A DNA stretch of 64,000 bases, from the NCBI RefSeq assembly GCF_030161115.1, contig NZ_BSPQ01000004.1, positions 175,140 to 239,139 of the forward strand, given 5' to 3'. The notes under the pieces were generated by a model. It ran no database searches. It was given only the letters and a program-made list of their open reading frames with translations, and was not told where the DNA came from. Made by a program: the position numbers and the translations under genes. This DNA is from Psychromonas marina (GTDB lineage Bacteria > Pseudomonadota > Gammaproteobacteria > Enterobacterales > Psychromonadaceae). Shown here piece by piece: positions 1 through 9,551 of the stretch. The first letter of the stretch is position 1; each line of letters opens with the position of its first letter.

Positions 1-117
1 GTCGAAAATAGCACGGCGACTCAGCGTGATAATGATTGGTATCAGTTTGCTGATAGCGTTGGTATTGAGTTGGATAATATTGTACATATTGAGGTTAAAG
101 GGGATAACAATGAGTGA
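1..117 (+). CDS. C-terminal fragment, probably DUF2868-family protein
   Basis: The first reading frame is open from base 1 and gives a 38-residue tail ending in EVKGDNNE, with a TGA at 115-117. That tail overlaps the ATG of the next gene (110) by 8 bases, the translational overlap expected of an operon. The fragment is too short to identify by itself. The guess of DUF2868 rests on established gene order: DUF2868 membrane proteins commonly precede DUF3482 GTPases in gammaproteobacteria. The gene begins outside the window. Confidence 0.5.
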   Translation, partial: VENSTATQRDNDWYQFADSVGIELDNIVHIEVKGDNNE

Positions 118-1477
118 TCTTTCGGTTGCTGTTGTGGGTCATGCCAACGCGGGTAAAACCTCTTTAATGCGTACTTTATTACGTGATAGTGAGTTTGGTG
201 AAGTGGCAGATCAAGCCGGCACTACTCGACATGTAGAGGGGGGCGCTTTATTAATCGATGAAAGTAAACGTTTATCGCTATTTGATACTCCAGGCTTGGA
301 AGACTCCATCGCACTATTGCATATCTTAAATAGCGATGTTGAACATAAACATAATGATGGTATTGAGCGTCTGCATGATTTTTTGAATAACCTTGCGGAT
401 TACCCAGAGTTACAGCAAGAAGCAAAAGTCTTACGTGCTTTGCTTAATAACGATCTTATATGTTATGTGATTGATCTACGAGAACCTATTTTAGGTAAAT
501 ATCTCGATGAACTGAAGATATTAAGTTATGCCGCTAAACCGGTTATTCCCGTGCTTAATTTTACTGAGCAGGGCGGAGAAAATATTGAACCATGGAAAAG
601 ACAGTTAGCTCGTCTCAATTTTCATGCTTATGTCGCCTTTGATAATGTCCATTTTAAATTCTCCGATGAATTAAAAATCTACCAAAAAATGCAAACTCTT
701 TTAGCGGATAAAGAGCAATTATTAGCTGAACTGATTGCCCTGCGTGAGTCACAGTGGGTAGAGACCTTTAATAGTGCTAAACAGTTGGTTGCTAATCTAT
801 TTATAGAAGCAGCTTGTGTTCGTTATGAAGCTGATAATAGCGAATCAGCAATTGCTACTCAGACTCAGTTATTACAACAATCGGTACGCCGAGCAGAAAG
901 CCAGTGTGTTAAGCAGCTTTTACAGCTATACCAATTCCGACAAAGTGATTTACACAATGAAGCGTTACCGGTGCAGCAGGGCGAGTGGGAGTTAGATCTG
1001 TTTTCCAGTGAAAATTTACAAGAGTTTGGCATTTCACTGGGTGGCAATATTGCCAAGGGCGCCGGTATTGGCGTTGCGGTTGATGTTGCGGTTGGTGGTA
1101 TTACGTTAGGCGCAGCTGCTTTAAGTGGTGGTGTTGTGGGGGCGTTGTGGAGTGTTAAACAACGTTACTATGATGAGATACAAGCAAAAATAAAAGGTAA
1201 GCGCTACCTGTGTGTTGATGATGCTACATTACAAGTATTATGGTTAAGACAACTTAAGCTTTTAGGGACTTTACAGCAACGTGGGCATGCTAGCTTTGAT
1301 AAAATTGCATTGCACAGTAACCTAAAAATAACGGCTGATAATTTACCCAAAAAGTGGAGCAGTCATCTGCGTAAATTACACTCTTATCCACAATGGTCAT
1401 CGCTTAATAAAGGTATTAAAACGGTAACTGCCAATAAAAGAGACCTTTTTATCGCGGAATTAGTGAGTGAAATGTAA
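110..1477 (+). CDS. GTPase with C-terminal DUF3482 domain
   Basis: 455 residues from the ATG at 110, which is preferred over an in-frame ATG at 26. The 26-109 stretch lies on top of the end of the upstream gene, and the protein then begins right at the G domain (MSDLSVAVVG). Visible motifs are the P-loop GHANAGKT (residues 10-17), a TTRH switch-I-like sequence, and DTPG for G3. The usual NKxD is replaced by a degenerate NFTE. The C-terminal half fits the DUF3482 family and has a glycine-rich hydrophobic stretch (GISLGGNIAKGAGIGVAV) around residues 310-350, probably membrane-associating. The partner is the overlapping upstream gene. The family has no established cellular role, so only 'Ras-like/Era-like GTPase' is supported. 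Confidence 0.85.
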   Translation: MSDLSVAVVGHANAGKTSLMRTLLRDSEFGEVADQAGTTRHVEGGALLIDESKRLSLFDTPGLEDSIALLHILNSDVEHKHNDGIERLHDFLNNLADYPELQQEAKVLRALLNNDLICYVIDLREPILGKYLDELKILSYAAKPVIPVLNFTEQGGENIEPWKRQLARLNFHAYVAFDNVHFKFSDELKIYQKMQTLLADKEQLLAELIALRESQWVETFNSAKQLVANLFIEAACVRYEADNSESAIATQTQLLQQSVRRAESQCVKQLLQLYQFRQSDLHNEALPVQQGEWELDLFSSENLQEFGISLGGNIAKGAGIGVAVDVAVGGITLGAAALSGGVVGALWSVKQRYYDEIQAKIKGKRYLCVDDATLQVLWLRQLKLLGTLQQRGHASFDKIALHSNLKITADNLPKKWSSHLRKLHSYPQWSSLNKGIKTVTANKRDLFIAELVSEM

Positions 1478-1631
1478 GGTATATCATACCCAATTATTAT
1501 TTTTTTTAACCATCTGACTGTTTCTATCTTTAGTAAAATAAAGTACTCATATTACCCATGTGTATAATTTTATTTCAATATTCCCAATTGCTGAATCTTT
1601 AATGTTGCCACTCTCCTTGCAAGTTAATGCT

Positions 1632-1645
1632 TGAAAGCGCTTGCA
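1632..1645. promoter_or_regulatory. LacI/GalR-type palindrome upstream of oppA
   Basis: TGAAAGCGCTTGCA has the central CG and the near-symmetric arms typical of LacI/GalR-family operators (compare cre-like TGAAANCGNTTNCA). It lies 11 bases before the 12-bp-arm palindrome at 1657. No LacI-type regulator is encoded in the window, so the cognate protein is unknown. Confidence 0.3.
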
Positions 1646-1656
1646 TTTTTAAGCAT

Positions 1657-1682
1657 CACAAATGAATGTTCATTCATTTGTG
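1657..1682. promoter_or_regulatory. TetR-type palindrome upstream of oppA
   Basis: A perfect 12-bp dyad (CACAAATGAATG and its complement) around a central TT. The 14-base core AATGAATGTTCATT differs by one base from the palindrome AATGAACGTTCATT in front of the tetR-RND operon at 42785. It is AT-rich and followed by CGGTTTTT, so a weak terminator stem for the GTPase gene is the alternative reading. Confidence 0.4.
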
Positions 1683-1905
1683 TCGGTTTTTAGCTACATC
1701 TCTTTTTCATATGTAGCGGCTAAATATTTTGCCTTTTGCAATTTTTATCGCTTATGTGTTTAATTTTCAGACTGAATTATCTCTCTAAATATTAATATAT
1801 GTCATTTATTGATCGAATATTCAGCGAACAGTTTGATTTTTGTTGCTATAAAAGATTATTTTTTACATGCTAGTTATACGGACTAAATATTATAAGGACA
1901 TAATT

Positions 1906-3534
1906 ATGCAATTCAAAAGATCACTATTAAGCACCGCATTATTGGCAACAACTTTAATCGGCGCAAGTTTTGCTGCACAAGCAGCCGTTGTACCAGAAGG
2001 CGTTAAATTAGCTGCAAAGCAAGAGCTTGTTCGTGGTAACGGTACAGAAGTAGCTTCTCTTGACCCACATAAAACAGAAGGTGTGCCAGAGTCTCACGTT
2101 ATTCGCGATCTTTTAGAAGGTTTAGTGAATCAAGATGCTGACGGTAAAACAATTCCTGGTGTTGCTGAGTCTTGGACAACAGCCGATAACAAAACTTTCA
2201 CTTTCAATCTTCGTAAAGATGCTAAATGGTCAAATGGTGACCCTGTAACAGCACATGATTTTGTTTATAGCTTCCAACGTGCCGTTGATCCAAATACAGC
2301 ATCACCATATTCGTGGTACCTTGAAATGACGACAATGCAAAATGCATCGGACATCATTGCAGGAAAAAAAGACAAATCAACATTAGGCGTAAAAGCAGTT
2401 GATGATTATACCTTCGAAGTGTCATTAGAAAGTGCAGTACCTTATTTTGTAATGATGATGGGTCACACAACCGTAAAACCTGTACATAAAGCAACGGTAG
2501 AAAAATTTGGTGATAAATGGACTAAGCCTGAAAACTTTGTCGGTAATGGCGCATTTGTTGTAAACAATTGGGTTGTTAATGAACGCATTGAATTAGTGCC
2601 AAATACACAATATTGGGATAATGCTAATACGGTATTAACTAAAGTGACTTTCTTACCAATCGAAAACCAAGTCGCAGAGATGAACCGTTTCCTTTCTGGT
2701 GAAATCGATATTACCAATGAATTACCTAATGAACATTTCAGACGCCTACAAAAAGAGCATCCAGAATCTTTAGCGATTAAAGGTAACTTATGTACTTACT
2801 ACTACAACTTTAATACACATAAAGCGCCTTTCGATGACGTGCGTGTTCGTAAAGCTATCTCTTATGCAATCGACCGCGATATCGTGGCAAATGCTATTTT
2901 AGGTCAAGGTCAAAAACCTGCTTACTTCCTTACACCTGAAATTGTAGCGGGCTTCAGCCCTGAACTACCTGCTTACGGCAAACTTTCTCAAAAAGAGCGT
3001 ATTGCTAAAGCAAAACAACTATTAGAAGAAGCTGGTTACAACAAAGCTAACCCTCTTAAGTTTACACTTCTGTACAACACCAGTGAAAACCATAAAAAAA
3101 TCGCCGTTGCGATTGGTTCAATGTGGAAGAAAAGCTTAGGTGTTGAAGTTGTACTTGAAAACCAAGAGTGGAAAACGTACCTAGAAACGAAAAAACAGGG
3201 TGATTTTGAAGCAGCACGTGCAGGTTGGTGTGGTGACTACAATGAAGCTTCTACGTTCACTTCGTTAATGGAAGGTAAAAATACGACTGGTGGTATTCAT
3301 TACAAAAGCGCTGCTTACGATAAGTTAGTGAAAGATGCAGTTGAAACAACAGATGACGCTCAGCGTGAAAAATTGTATTACGCACAGGAGCAATTACTTG
3401 CGGACGATATGCCACTAGCGCCTATCTACCAATATGTAACAGCGCGTCTGCTTAACCCTGCAGTTGGTGGTTATGCTGAAAATAATGCTGAAGATAAACT
3501 CTACTCGAAAGATATGTACATCATTCAGAAGTAG
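1906..3534 (+). CDS. oppA: Oligopeptide ABC transporter, periplasmic binding protein OppA
   Basis: 542 residues from the ATG at 1906, preceded by AAGGA; an upstream in-frame ATG at 1867 would bury the signal peptide and is rejected. The N-terminus MQFKRSLLSTALLATTLIG followed by ASFAAQA is a Sec signal peptide with a probable cleavage after AQA. The mature protein shows the solute-binding family 5 pattern: EVASLDPHKTEGVPESHVIRD near the start, WSNGDPVTAHDFVYS, then RKAISYAID and a RAGWCGDYNEASTF region near the C-terminus that in OppA homologues lines the peptide pocket. It delivers oligopeptides to the OppBC channel. It is first in the operon, with a 105-base gap before oppB, a spacing often associated with higher expression of the binding protein. 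Confidence 0.95.
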   Translation: MQFKRSLLSTALLATTLIGASFAAQAAVVPEGVKLAAKQELVRGNGTEVASLDPHKTEGVPESHVIRDLLEGLVNQDADGKTIPGVAESWTTADNKTFTFNLRKDAKWSNGDPVTAHDFVYSFQRAVDPNTASPYSWYLEMTTMQNASDIIAGKKDKSTLGVKAVDDYTFEVSLESAVPYFVMMMGHTTVKPVHKATVEKFGDKWTKPENFVGNGAFVVNNWVVNERIELVPNTQYWDNANTVLTKVTFLPIENQVAEMNRFLSGEIDITNELPNEHFRRLQKEHPESLAIKGNLCTYYYNFNTHKAPFDDVRVRKAISYAIDRDIVANAILGQGQKPAYFLTPEIVAGFSPELPAYGKLSQKERIAKAKQLLEEAGYNKANPLKFTLLYNTSENHKKIAVAIGSMWKKSLGVEVVLENQEWKTYLETKKQGDFEAARAGWCGDYNEASTFTSLMEGKNTTGGIHYKSAAYDKLVKDAVETTDDAQREKLYYAQEQLLADDMPLAPIYQYVTARLLNPAVGGYAENNAEDKLYSKDMYIIQK

Positions 3535-3639
3535 TTCCTTTCTTCATTATTAATTATTGACGATATCCTTTTTTAGCAAGCTAATACTCGCTTGCTAAAT
3601 AGGGTATTGCCAAAATAGCTACCTTACACTGAGTCTACT

Positions 3640-4560
3640 ATGTTTAAATTTATCCTTAAGCGGATATTAGAAGCGATTCCAACGATGCTTATTCTAATAA
3701 CCGTGTCATTCTTTTTAATGCGTTTTGCACCCGGCAGTCCTTTCTCTAGCGAACGTACCTTACCCCCTCAAGTGATGGCGAACATCAATGCTAAATATGG
3801 TTTAGATAAACCGGTGTTTGATCAATACACAACTTATCTAACTAATGTGTTACAGGGCGATTTAGGACCCTCTTTTAAATATAAAGATTTTACAGTTAAT
3901 GAGCTCGTTGTGAGTGCATTGCCTGTTTCAGCAAAAATTGGTGCACTGGCATTTATTTTTGCGGTTGTATTTGGTGTCTCTGTGGGGACTCTCGCTGCGT
4001 TACGGCAAAATAGTTGGTTAGATTATGCTGTTATGTCCACCGCCATGTTGGGCATTGTGATGCCCTCATTTGTACTTGCACCAGTATTAATTTATATATT
4101 CTCAATCGGTTTAGGATGGTTTCCTGCCGGCGGGTGGTTAGATGGTTCGTTGCAATATATGGTTCTGCCTGTATTAGGTATGGCAATGATGTATGTCGCT
4201 ACTTTTGCTCGTATTACCCGTGGTAGCATGATTGAAGTATTAAACAGTAACTTTATTCGTACTGCACGTGCGAAAGGCCTTAGCTACAGTTATATCGTTG
4301 TTAAACATGCGCTTAAGCCTGCTATGTTGCCAGTTATCTCCTATATGGGACCTGCATTCGTGGGTATTATTACCGGCTCGGTAGTGATTGAAACCATCTT
4401 TGGTTTACCAGGAATTGGTAAGCTATTTGTTAATGCAGCCTTCAATCGTGATTACTCATTAGTAATGGGCGTGACCATTTTAATTGGTTTCTTATTTATT
4501 CTCTTCAATGCCATTGTAGATATTCTGCTAGCGTATGTTGATCCTAAAATTCGCTATTAA
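3640..4560 (+). CDS. oppB: Oligopeptide ABC transporter permease OppB
   Basis: 306 residues, the usual length of OppB. The N-terminal segment MFKFILKRILEAIPTMLILI is the conserved first membrane helix. Five further hydrophobic stretches follow, and the EAA loop is visible as NFIRTARAKGLSYSYIVVKHALKP at about residues 205-228, the coupling helix that docks on the ATPases. It forms the inner-membrane channel with OppC. It is 11 bases upstream of oppC and clearly cotranscribed. Confidence 0.95.
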   Translation: MFKFILKRILEAIPTMLILITVSFFLMRFAPGSPFSSERTLPPQVMANINAKYGLDKPVFDQYTTYLTNVLQGDLGPSFKYKDFTVNELVVSALPVSAKIGALAFIFAVVFGVSVGTLAALRQNSWLDYAVMSTAMLGIVMPSFVLAPVLIYIFSIGLGWFPAGGWLDGSLQYMVLPVLGMAMMYVATFARITRGSMIEVLNSNFIRTARAKGLSYSYIVVKHALKPAMLPVISYMGPAFVGIITGSVVIETIFGLPGIGKLFVNAAFNRDYSLVMGVTILIGFLFILFNAIVDILLAYVDPKIRY

Positions 4561-4571
4561 GGACGGAACCT

Positions 4572-5474
4572 ATGATAACTAAAAAAGAAAATATAGACGC
4601 GCTTGAGAAATTCTCAGAAAACCTGGAAATTGAAGGGCGTAGTTTATGGCAAGACGCACGTATGCGTTTTATGCGTAACAAAGCGGCAATGGTGAGCCTG
4701 GTCATATTAGTATTAATTACTCTGTCAGTGATTATTGCTCCCCTATTAAGTCAATATGCGTTTGATGATACCGATTGGTATGCGATGCATGCTGCACCAT
4801 CAGCAGAACACCTGTTTGGTACCGATAGTTTAGGCCGTGACCTATTCGTGCGTACTTTACTAGGCGGACAAATCTCATTGATGGTAGGTGTATTAGGCGC
4901 GTTAGTCGCGGTGGTAATTGGTACCGTATATGGCGCAACCTCTGGTTTTATTGGCGGACGTGTTGACCGCATGATGATGCGTATCTTAGAGATTTTATAC
5001 TCGATCCCATTCATGTTCTTAGTGATTGTATTGGTGACCTTTTTTGGTCGAAACATCTATCTTATTTTTATTGCGATTGGTGCCATTGCTTGGCTGGATA
5101 TGGCGCGCATTGTGCGCGGACAAACATTAAGTTTGCGTAACAAAGAGTTTATTGAAGCAGCGCATGTATCGGGTGTTAGCCAATGGAATATTATTCGTCG
5201 TCATATTATCCCTAATGTATTAGGCATTGTGGCAGTGTATTCAACGCTATTAGTGCCAAGCATGATTTTAACGGAATCATTCCTTAGCTTCTTAGGATTA
5301 GGTGTACAAGAGCCGATGACTAGTTGGGGCGCGTTGTTGCAAGAGGGCGCACAAACGATGGAGATCGCGATATGGCAACTTTCATTTCCTGCCGCTTTCA
5401 TGGTTGTGACGCTATTTTGTTTTAATTATATTGGTGACGGTCTGCGTGATGCGTTAGATCCAAAAGATAGATAA
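4572..5474 (+). CDS. oppC: Oligopeptide ABC transporter permease OppC
   Basis: 300 residues. It has the OppC N-terminal extension ([21 protein letters not shown]), a periplasmic stretch with [15 protein letters not shown], and the permease core with EAA loop [20 protein letters not shown] near residues 190-215. It pairs with OppB and is followed 10 bases later by oppD. Nothing is unusual. Confidence 0.95.
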   Translation: MITKKENIDALEKFSENLEIEGRSLWQDARMRFMRNKAAMVSLVILVLITLSVIIAPLLSQYAFDDTDWYAMHAAPSAEHLFGTDSLGRDLFVRTLLGGQISLMVGVLGALVAVVIGTVYGATSGFIGGRVDRMMMRILEILYSIPFMFLVIVLVTFFGRNIYLIFIAIGAIAWLDMARIVRGQTLSLRNKEFIEAAHVSGVSQWNIIRRHIIPNVLGIVAVYSTLLVPSMILTESFLSFLGLGVQEPMTSWGALLQEGAQTMEIAIWQLSFPAAFMVVTLFCFNYIGDGLRDALDPKDR

Positions 5475-5484
5475 GGGACTAACG

Positions 5485-6456
5485 ATGAATTTATTGGATG
5501 TAAAAGATTTACGCGTTGAGTTTACGACGCCAGATGGCAACGTGACTGCGGTAAATGATCTTAATTTTTCACTTAAACAGGGTGAGACATTAGGTATTGT
5601 AGGCGAGTCAGGTTCGGGAAAATCTCAAACTGTATTCGCGATTATGGGCCTATTAGCTAAAAACGGCATCATCTCTGGTAGTGCAAAATTTGAAGGTAAT
5701 GAGATTTTAAACTTACCAGAAAAGAAACTGAATAAAATTCGTGCTGAACAAATAGCGATGATTTTTCAAGACCCGATGACCTCTCTGAATCCGTACATGA
5801 AGGTCAGTGAACAGTTGATGGAAGTGCTGATGCTACATAAAGGCGCTAGCAGAAAAGCTGCATTTGAAGAATCGGTTGCGATGCTTGAAGCGGTTAAAAT
5901 TCCTGAAGCGCGTGAGCGTATTACCATGTACCCACATGAGTTTTCTGGTGGAATGCGCCAGCGTGTGATGATTGCGATGGCACTGTTATGCCGTCCTAAA
6001 TTACTAATTGCTGATGAGCCAACCACGGCGCTAGATGTGACCGTACAAGCGCAAATAATGGATCTATTAAACGAATTAAAAGATAAATTTAATACCGCGA
6101 TTATTATGATCACCCATGATTTAGGTGTCGTAGCGGGTTCATGTGACAAAGTATTAGTGATGTATGCTGGACGCACCATGGAGTATGCAACGGTTGATGA
6201 AATTTTCTATCAGCCAAGCCATCCTTATTCAGAAGGCCTACTAAAAGCGATCCCACGTTTAGATACAGAGGGCGAAATATTACCAACGATTGCTGGTAAT
6301 CCGCCGAATTTATTACGACTACCACCGGGCTGTCCTTATCAAGATCGCTGTCATCGTGTGTTAGATCGTTGTTCAACCGATGCTCCACCTTTAGAGATGT
6401 TTGCTGATGGTAGAGAACGCGCGTGTTTCTCTGACTGGGAGAGCTGGGACAAATGA
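5485..6456 (+). CDS. oppD: Oligopeptide ABC transporter ATP-binding protein OppD
   Basis: 323 residues. Walker A GESGSGKS (about 40-47), Q-loop [10 protein letters not shown], signature FSGGMRQRV, Walker [13 protein letters not shown] and the switch histidine in ITHDLGVV are all intact. The C-terminal oligopeptide/dipeptide extension carries the cysteine-rich [16 protein letters not shown] segment, which binds an iron-sulfur cluster in several OppD/DppD homologues. Its end overlaps oppF by 4 bases (ATGA at 6453), so translation is probably coupled. Confidence 0.95.
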   Translation: MNLLDVKDLRVEFTTPDGNVTAVNDLNFSLKQGETLGIVGESGSGKSQTVFAIMGLLAKNGIISGSAKFEGNEILNLPEKKLNKIRAEQIAMIFQDPMTSLNPYMKVSEQLMEVLMLHKGASRKAAFEESVAMLEAVKIPEARERITMYPHEFSGGMRQRVMIAMALLCRPKLLIADEPTTALDVTVQAQIMDLLNELKDKFNTAIIMITHDLGVVAGSCDKVLVMYAGRTMEYATVDEIFYQPSHPYSEGLLKAIPRLDTEGEILPTIAGNPPNLLRLPPGCPYQDRCHRVLDRCSTDAPPLEMFADGRERACFSDWESWDK

Positions 6457-7469
6457 GCATTGAAATGAAAAATGAAAAGCCACTTGAAAAAGAGTTACTA
6501 CTTGATGTTAAAAACCTAAAGGTACATTTTGATATTGAGTCTAAATCGCTTTGGCCATGGGCTAAACCTGGTAAGTTAAAAGCGGTTGATGGTGTTGATA
6601 TTCAACTTTATCAGGGTGAAACACTCGGTGTTGTTGGCGAATCAGGCTGTGGTAAATCTACTTTTGCGCGCGCAATTATTGGTCTAGTTGAAGCGACAGA
6701 GGGGCAAGTTGTGTGGCTCGGTGACGATGTTACTAAGCTTTCTAAAGAGGAACGTCGTGAAACGCGTAAAGATATGCAGATGATCTTTCAAGATCCACTT
6801 GCATCACTCAATCCTCGTATGACCGTTGGCGATATTATCGCTGAGCCATTAAAAACCTTTTATCCTAAACTTTCAAAAACGGAAGTGAAAGATCAAGTTA
6901 AACAGATGATGGATAAGGTTGGTTTATTACCTAATGTAATTAATCGTTATCCTCACGAGTTTTCGGGGGGGCAATGTCAGCGCATCGGGATTGCGCGTGC
7001 GCTTATTTTGAAACCGAAAATGATTATCTGTGATGAACCCGTTTCAGCATTAGACGTATCGATTCAAGCACAGGTGATCAATCTACTCAAAGAGCTACAA
7101 CAGGAGATGGGGTTGAGTTTAGTGTTTATTGCTCATGACCTTTCGATTGTTAAGCATATTTCCGATCGTGTTTTGGTAATGTACTTAGGTAATGAAGTAG
7201 AGATGGGAGAGTCTAAAGCGCTATTTAACGATCCTAAACATCCCTATACCCGCGCTTTAATGTCAGCGGTACCGATTCCTGATCCACGTATTGAGCGTGC
7301 TAAAAAAATAGAGATGTTGGAAGGAGAGTTACCCTCGCCGATGAATCCGCCATCAGGTTGTGTTTTTAGAACACGTTGCCCGTTAGCTGATGAAAGTTGC
7401 GCACAAACGAGACCAAGATTACAAGGCAGTATCACCCACGCCGTTTCTTGTTTGAAAGTAAACTTTTAA
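6453..7469 (+). CDS. oppF: Oligopeptide ABC transporter ATP-binding protein OppF
   Basis: 338 residues, starting inside the last codons of oppD. Walker [21 protein letters not shown], signature [15 protein letters not shown], Walker [13 protein letters not shown] and [11 protein letters not shown] are all present. The C-terminal [18 protein letters not shown] segment is the family's cysteine-rich tail. OppD and OppF form the ATPase heterodimer that powers OppBC. It is the last gene of the operon and is followed by a long perfect inverted repeat. Confidence 0.95.
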   Translation: MSIEMKNEKPLEKELLLDVKNLKVHFDIESKSLWPWAKPGKLKAVDGVDIQLYQGETLGVVGESGCGKSTFARAIIGLVEATEGQVVWLGDDVTKLSKEERRETRKDMQMIFQDPLASLNPRMTVGDIIAEPLKTFYPKLSKTEVKDQVKQMMDKVGLLPNVINRYPHEFSGGQCQRIGIARALILKPKMIICDEPVSALDVSIQAQVINLLKELQQEMGLSLVFIAHDLSIVKHISDRVLVMYLGNEVEMGESKALFNDPKHPYTRALMSAVPIPDPRIERAKKIEMLEGELPSPMNPPSGCVFRTRCPLADESCAQTRPRLQGSITHAVSCLKVNF

Positions 7470-7485
7470 TATTTCCAACCTCTAC

Positions 7486-7534
7486 GTAATAACCGTTATA
7501 ACCTTGCTAGCCTTGATGTTATAACGGTTATTAC
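7486..7534 (+). terminator. Perfect 17-bp inverted repeat after oppF
   Basis: Arms 7486-7502 (GTAATAACCGTTATAAC) and 7518-7534 are exact complements around a 15-base loop, starting 16 bases after the oppF stop. The stem is long but AT-rich and lacks a T tract, so it may act as a 3'-end-protecting hairpin rather than as a classic intrinsic terminator. Confidence 0.5.
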
Positions 7535-7800
7535 CATTAAATGAATAACAATCCTCTGCTTTAACCGCTCCTAAAACCTTGTTCACTTTAGTGTTATTAC
7601 ATCTGTTTTTGTCTTTTAAATAGTAGTTATTATTATTTACCTGACTAATTTACTCGGGTTTAGCGTTAACCATTCAAAAACCAATCTAGATCAATAGTTG
7701 ACTAAATCACTATGGTATTTTCCTGCTCTTAAAATTATTAATTTAATACTTTATTGACCTTGTTCATTACAAGGTTTTAGTGATGACAAAGGAAACTATT
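7535..7800 (+). promoter_or_regulatory. hcp upstream region with weak FNR-like half site
   Basis: No gene is visible. CCAATCTAGATCAA (7681-7694) has one perfect FNR half site (ATCAA) and a poor second half. If TATTTT at 7716-7721 is the -10, the site would centre near -40, the position of an FNR-activated promoter. hcp-hcr of E. coli is known to be FNR-activated and NsrR-repressed. I could not find a convincing NsrR box. A separate 19-bp dyad lies at 7757-7775. Confidence 0.35.
7757..7775. promoter_or_regulatory. 19-bp dyad before hcp (candidate operator)
   Basis: ACCTTGT-N5-ACAAGGT is a perfect 7-bp dyad with a 5-base spacer, 25 bases before the hcp ATG. It would lie in the leader mRNA or overlap the transcription start, a position that suits a repressor. 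It matches no operator I can name with confidence; a small mRNA hairpin is the alternative. Confidence 0.35.
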
Positions 7801-9462
7801 ATGTTTTGTATTCAATGTGAACAAACAATTGTGACGCCAGCGGCTTCTGGCTGTTCTTATTCTCAAGGTATGTGTGGTAAAACAGAAGAGGTCTCTGATC
7901 TGCAGGATCTTCTTATCTACGCATTACAAGGTACCTCTTTTTACGCTGAAAAAGCGCGTGAGTTTAATATCATTGATGCTGAAATAGATGCCTTTGTACC
8001 AAAAGCCTTTTTCGCGACATTAACCAATGTAAATTTCGAAGCAGACCGTATTGAAGGTTACGCTTATCAAGCACAAACTTACCGCGAACAGCTTAAAGAA
8101 AAATATGAAGCGGCATGTTTAATTGCTGGTCAAAAACCTGCTGAAGCGACAAAAGTGACTGCATTTATCTTAGCCAATAGCCGTGAAGCATTACTTCAAC
8201 AAGCAGAATCTGTTGCTGTTAACCGTGGTAAAGAACTGGTTAGCGAAGATATCATGGGCTTACGTTTACTTTGTTTATACGGCCTTAAAGGGGCTGCGGC
8301 TTACATGGAGCATGCGCATATACTTGGTCAAAATGATGAGGCTATCAACGCTCAGTTCCACGGTATTTTCGCTTGGCTTGCAACAGACTCTGACGATCTG
8401 GGTAAATTGCTTGAAATGAGCATGACGATTGGTGCGATGAACTACAAAGTGATGGAGATGTTAGATCATGGCGAAACCACTAAATATGGTCACCCAACAC
8501 CAACAACGGTGAATGTTAAATCAGTTGCTGGTAAAGCGATCTTAGTTTCAGGTCACGACCTATGTGATTTAGAGATGATTTTAGAGCAAACACAAGGCAC
8601 TGGTATTAACGTTTATACCAATGGTGAAATGTTACCTGCTCACGGTTACCCTGGTTTGAAAAAATACCCTCACTTGATTGCAAACTACGGCACAGCATGG
8701 CAAAACCAGCAGAAAGAGTTCGCAAGCTTTCCTGGCCCAATCGTAATGACCTCAAACTGTTTAATCGATCCTAATGTAGGTGATTATAGCGACCGCATCT
8801 TTACGCGTAGTATTGTTGGCTGGCCTGGAGTAAAACATATTGAAGGTACTGACTTTAGCGAAGTGATTGAATCTGCATTAGCGCAAGATGGTTTTAAATA
8901 CTCTGAAATTCCACACGAAATTACCGTTGGTTTTGGTCGTAATGCACTGATGAATGCTGCGCCTGCTGTTATCGAACAAGTTAAAGCTGGCAACATCAAG
9001 CACTTCTTCTTGGTTGGTGGTTGTGATGGTGACAAAGAGGAGCGTAGTTATTACACCGATTTAACTAAAGCGATCCCTGAAGACTGTCTTATTTTAACGC
9101 TTGCTTGTGGCAAGTTTAAATTTAATAAACTTAACTTTGGCGATATTAATGGTATTCCACGTTTATTAGATGTTGGCCAATGTAACGATTCATACTCTGC
9201 AATCCAACTCGCATTAGCGCTAGCTGAAGCCTTTGATTGTGGCGTTAATGAGTTGCCTCTTAGTCTTGTACTTAGCTGGTTTGAACAAAAAGCGATCGTG
9301 GTTTTATTAACACTATTGTCACTTGGTGTGAAAAACATTCGTGTTGGACCAAGCAAACCTGCGTTCTTAACCGACAACCTACTGAACGTATTAAACGAGC
9401 AGTTTGGTCTCACCATGATTACTGATGTTGAATCAGATCTAAAAACGATGTTGGCTAAATAG
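7801..9462 (+). CDS. hcp: Hydroxylamine reductase / hybrid cluster protein Hcp (class II)
   Basis: 553 residues from the ATG at 7801, which follows AAAGGA; the in-frame ATGs at 7780 and 7783 add residues that homologues lack. The N-terminus MFCIQCEQ begins the cysteine pattern C3-X2-C6-X11-C18-X6-C25, the class II spacing seen in enterobacterial Hcp. The remaining hybrid-cluster ligands lie in the C-terminal half ([34 protein letters not shown]). The protein acts on nitric oxide and reactive nitrogen species in the cytoplasm under anaerobic conditions. hcr, its electron donor, follows after about 90 bases. Confidence 0.95.
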   Translation: MFCIQCEQTIVTPAASGCSYSQGMCGKTEEVSDLQDLLIYALQGTSFYAEKAREFNIIDAEIDAFVPKAFFATLTNVNFEADRIEGYAYQAQTYREQLKEKYEAACLIAGQKPAEATKVTAFILANSREALLQQAESVAVNRGKELVSEDIMGLRLLCLYGLKGAAAYMEHAHILGQNDEAINAQFHGIFAWLATDSDDLGKLLEMSMTIGAMNYKVMEMLDHGETTKYGHPTPTTVNVKSVAGKAILVSGHDLCDLEMILEQTQGTGINVYTNGEMLPAHGYPGLKKYPHLIANYGTAWQNQQKEFASFPGPIVMTSNCLIDPNVGDYSDRIFTRSIVGWPGVKHIEGTDFSEVIESALAQDGFKYSEIPHEITVGFGRNALMNAAPAVIEQVKAGNIKHFFLVGGCDGDKEERSYYTDLTKAIPEDCLILTLACGKFKFNKLNFGDINGIPRLLDVGQCNDSYSAIQLALALAEAFDCGVNELPLSLVLSWFEQKAIVVLLTLLSLGVKNIRVGPSKPAFLTDNLLNVLNEQFGLTMITDVESDLKTMLAK

Positions 9463-9489
9463 GTTAGCAATCGATTAACCTCCATTAAA

Positions 9490-9523
9490 TGCAAACCGAT
9501 ATCTTGTAAGGTATCGGCTTGCA
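9490..9523 (+). repeat. Hairpin between hcp and hcr
   Basis: Arms 9490-9501 (TGCAAACCGATA) and 9512-9523 pair with one mismatch around a 10-base loop. There is no T tract immediately after it. It probably stabilises the hcp message or attenuates into hcr. Confidence 0.4.
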
Positions 9524-9551
9524 CTGATTTACGCTTTTTATAGGAATAGCA

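Larger units (their letters stand above)
1478..1905. other. oppA leader / intergenic region
   Basis: 428 bases with no convincing gene. It holds a LacI-type palindrome (1632-1645), a TetR-type palindrome (1657-1682) and a hairpin with arms 1689-1699 and 1711-1724, whose right arm has a 3-base bulge. AT-rich sequence then runs to the oppA ribosome binding site AAGGA (1894-1898). I could not place a well-spaced sigma70 promoter with confidence. Confidence 0.6.

Noticed and set aside
26..109. Longer N-terminus with a membrane helix for the DUF3482 GTPase
   Set aside because: The frame overlaps the C-terminal codons of the upstream gene, and the family begins at the G domain.
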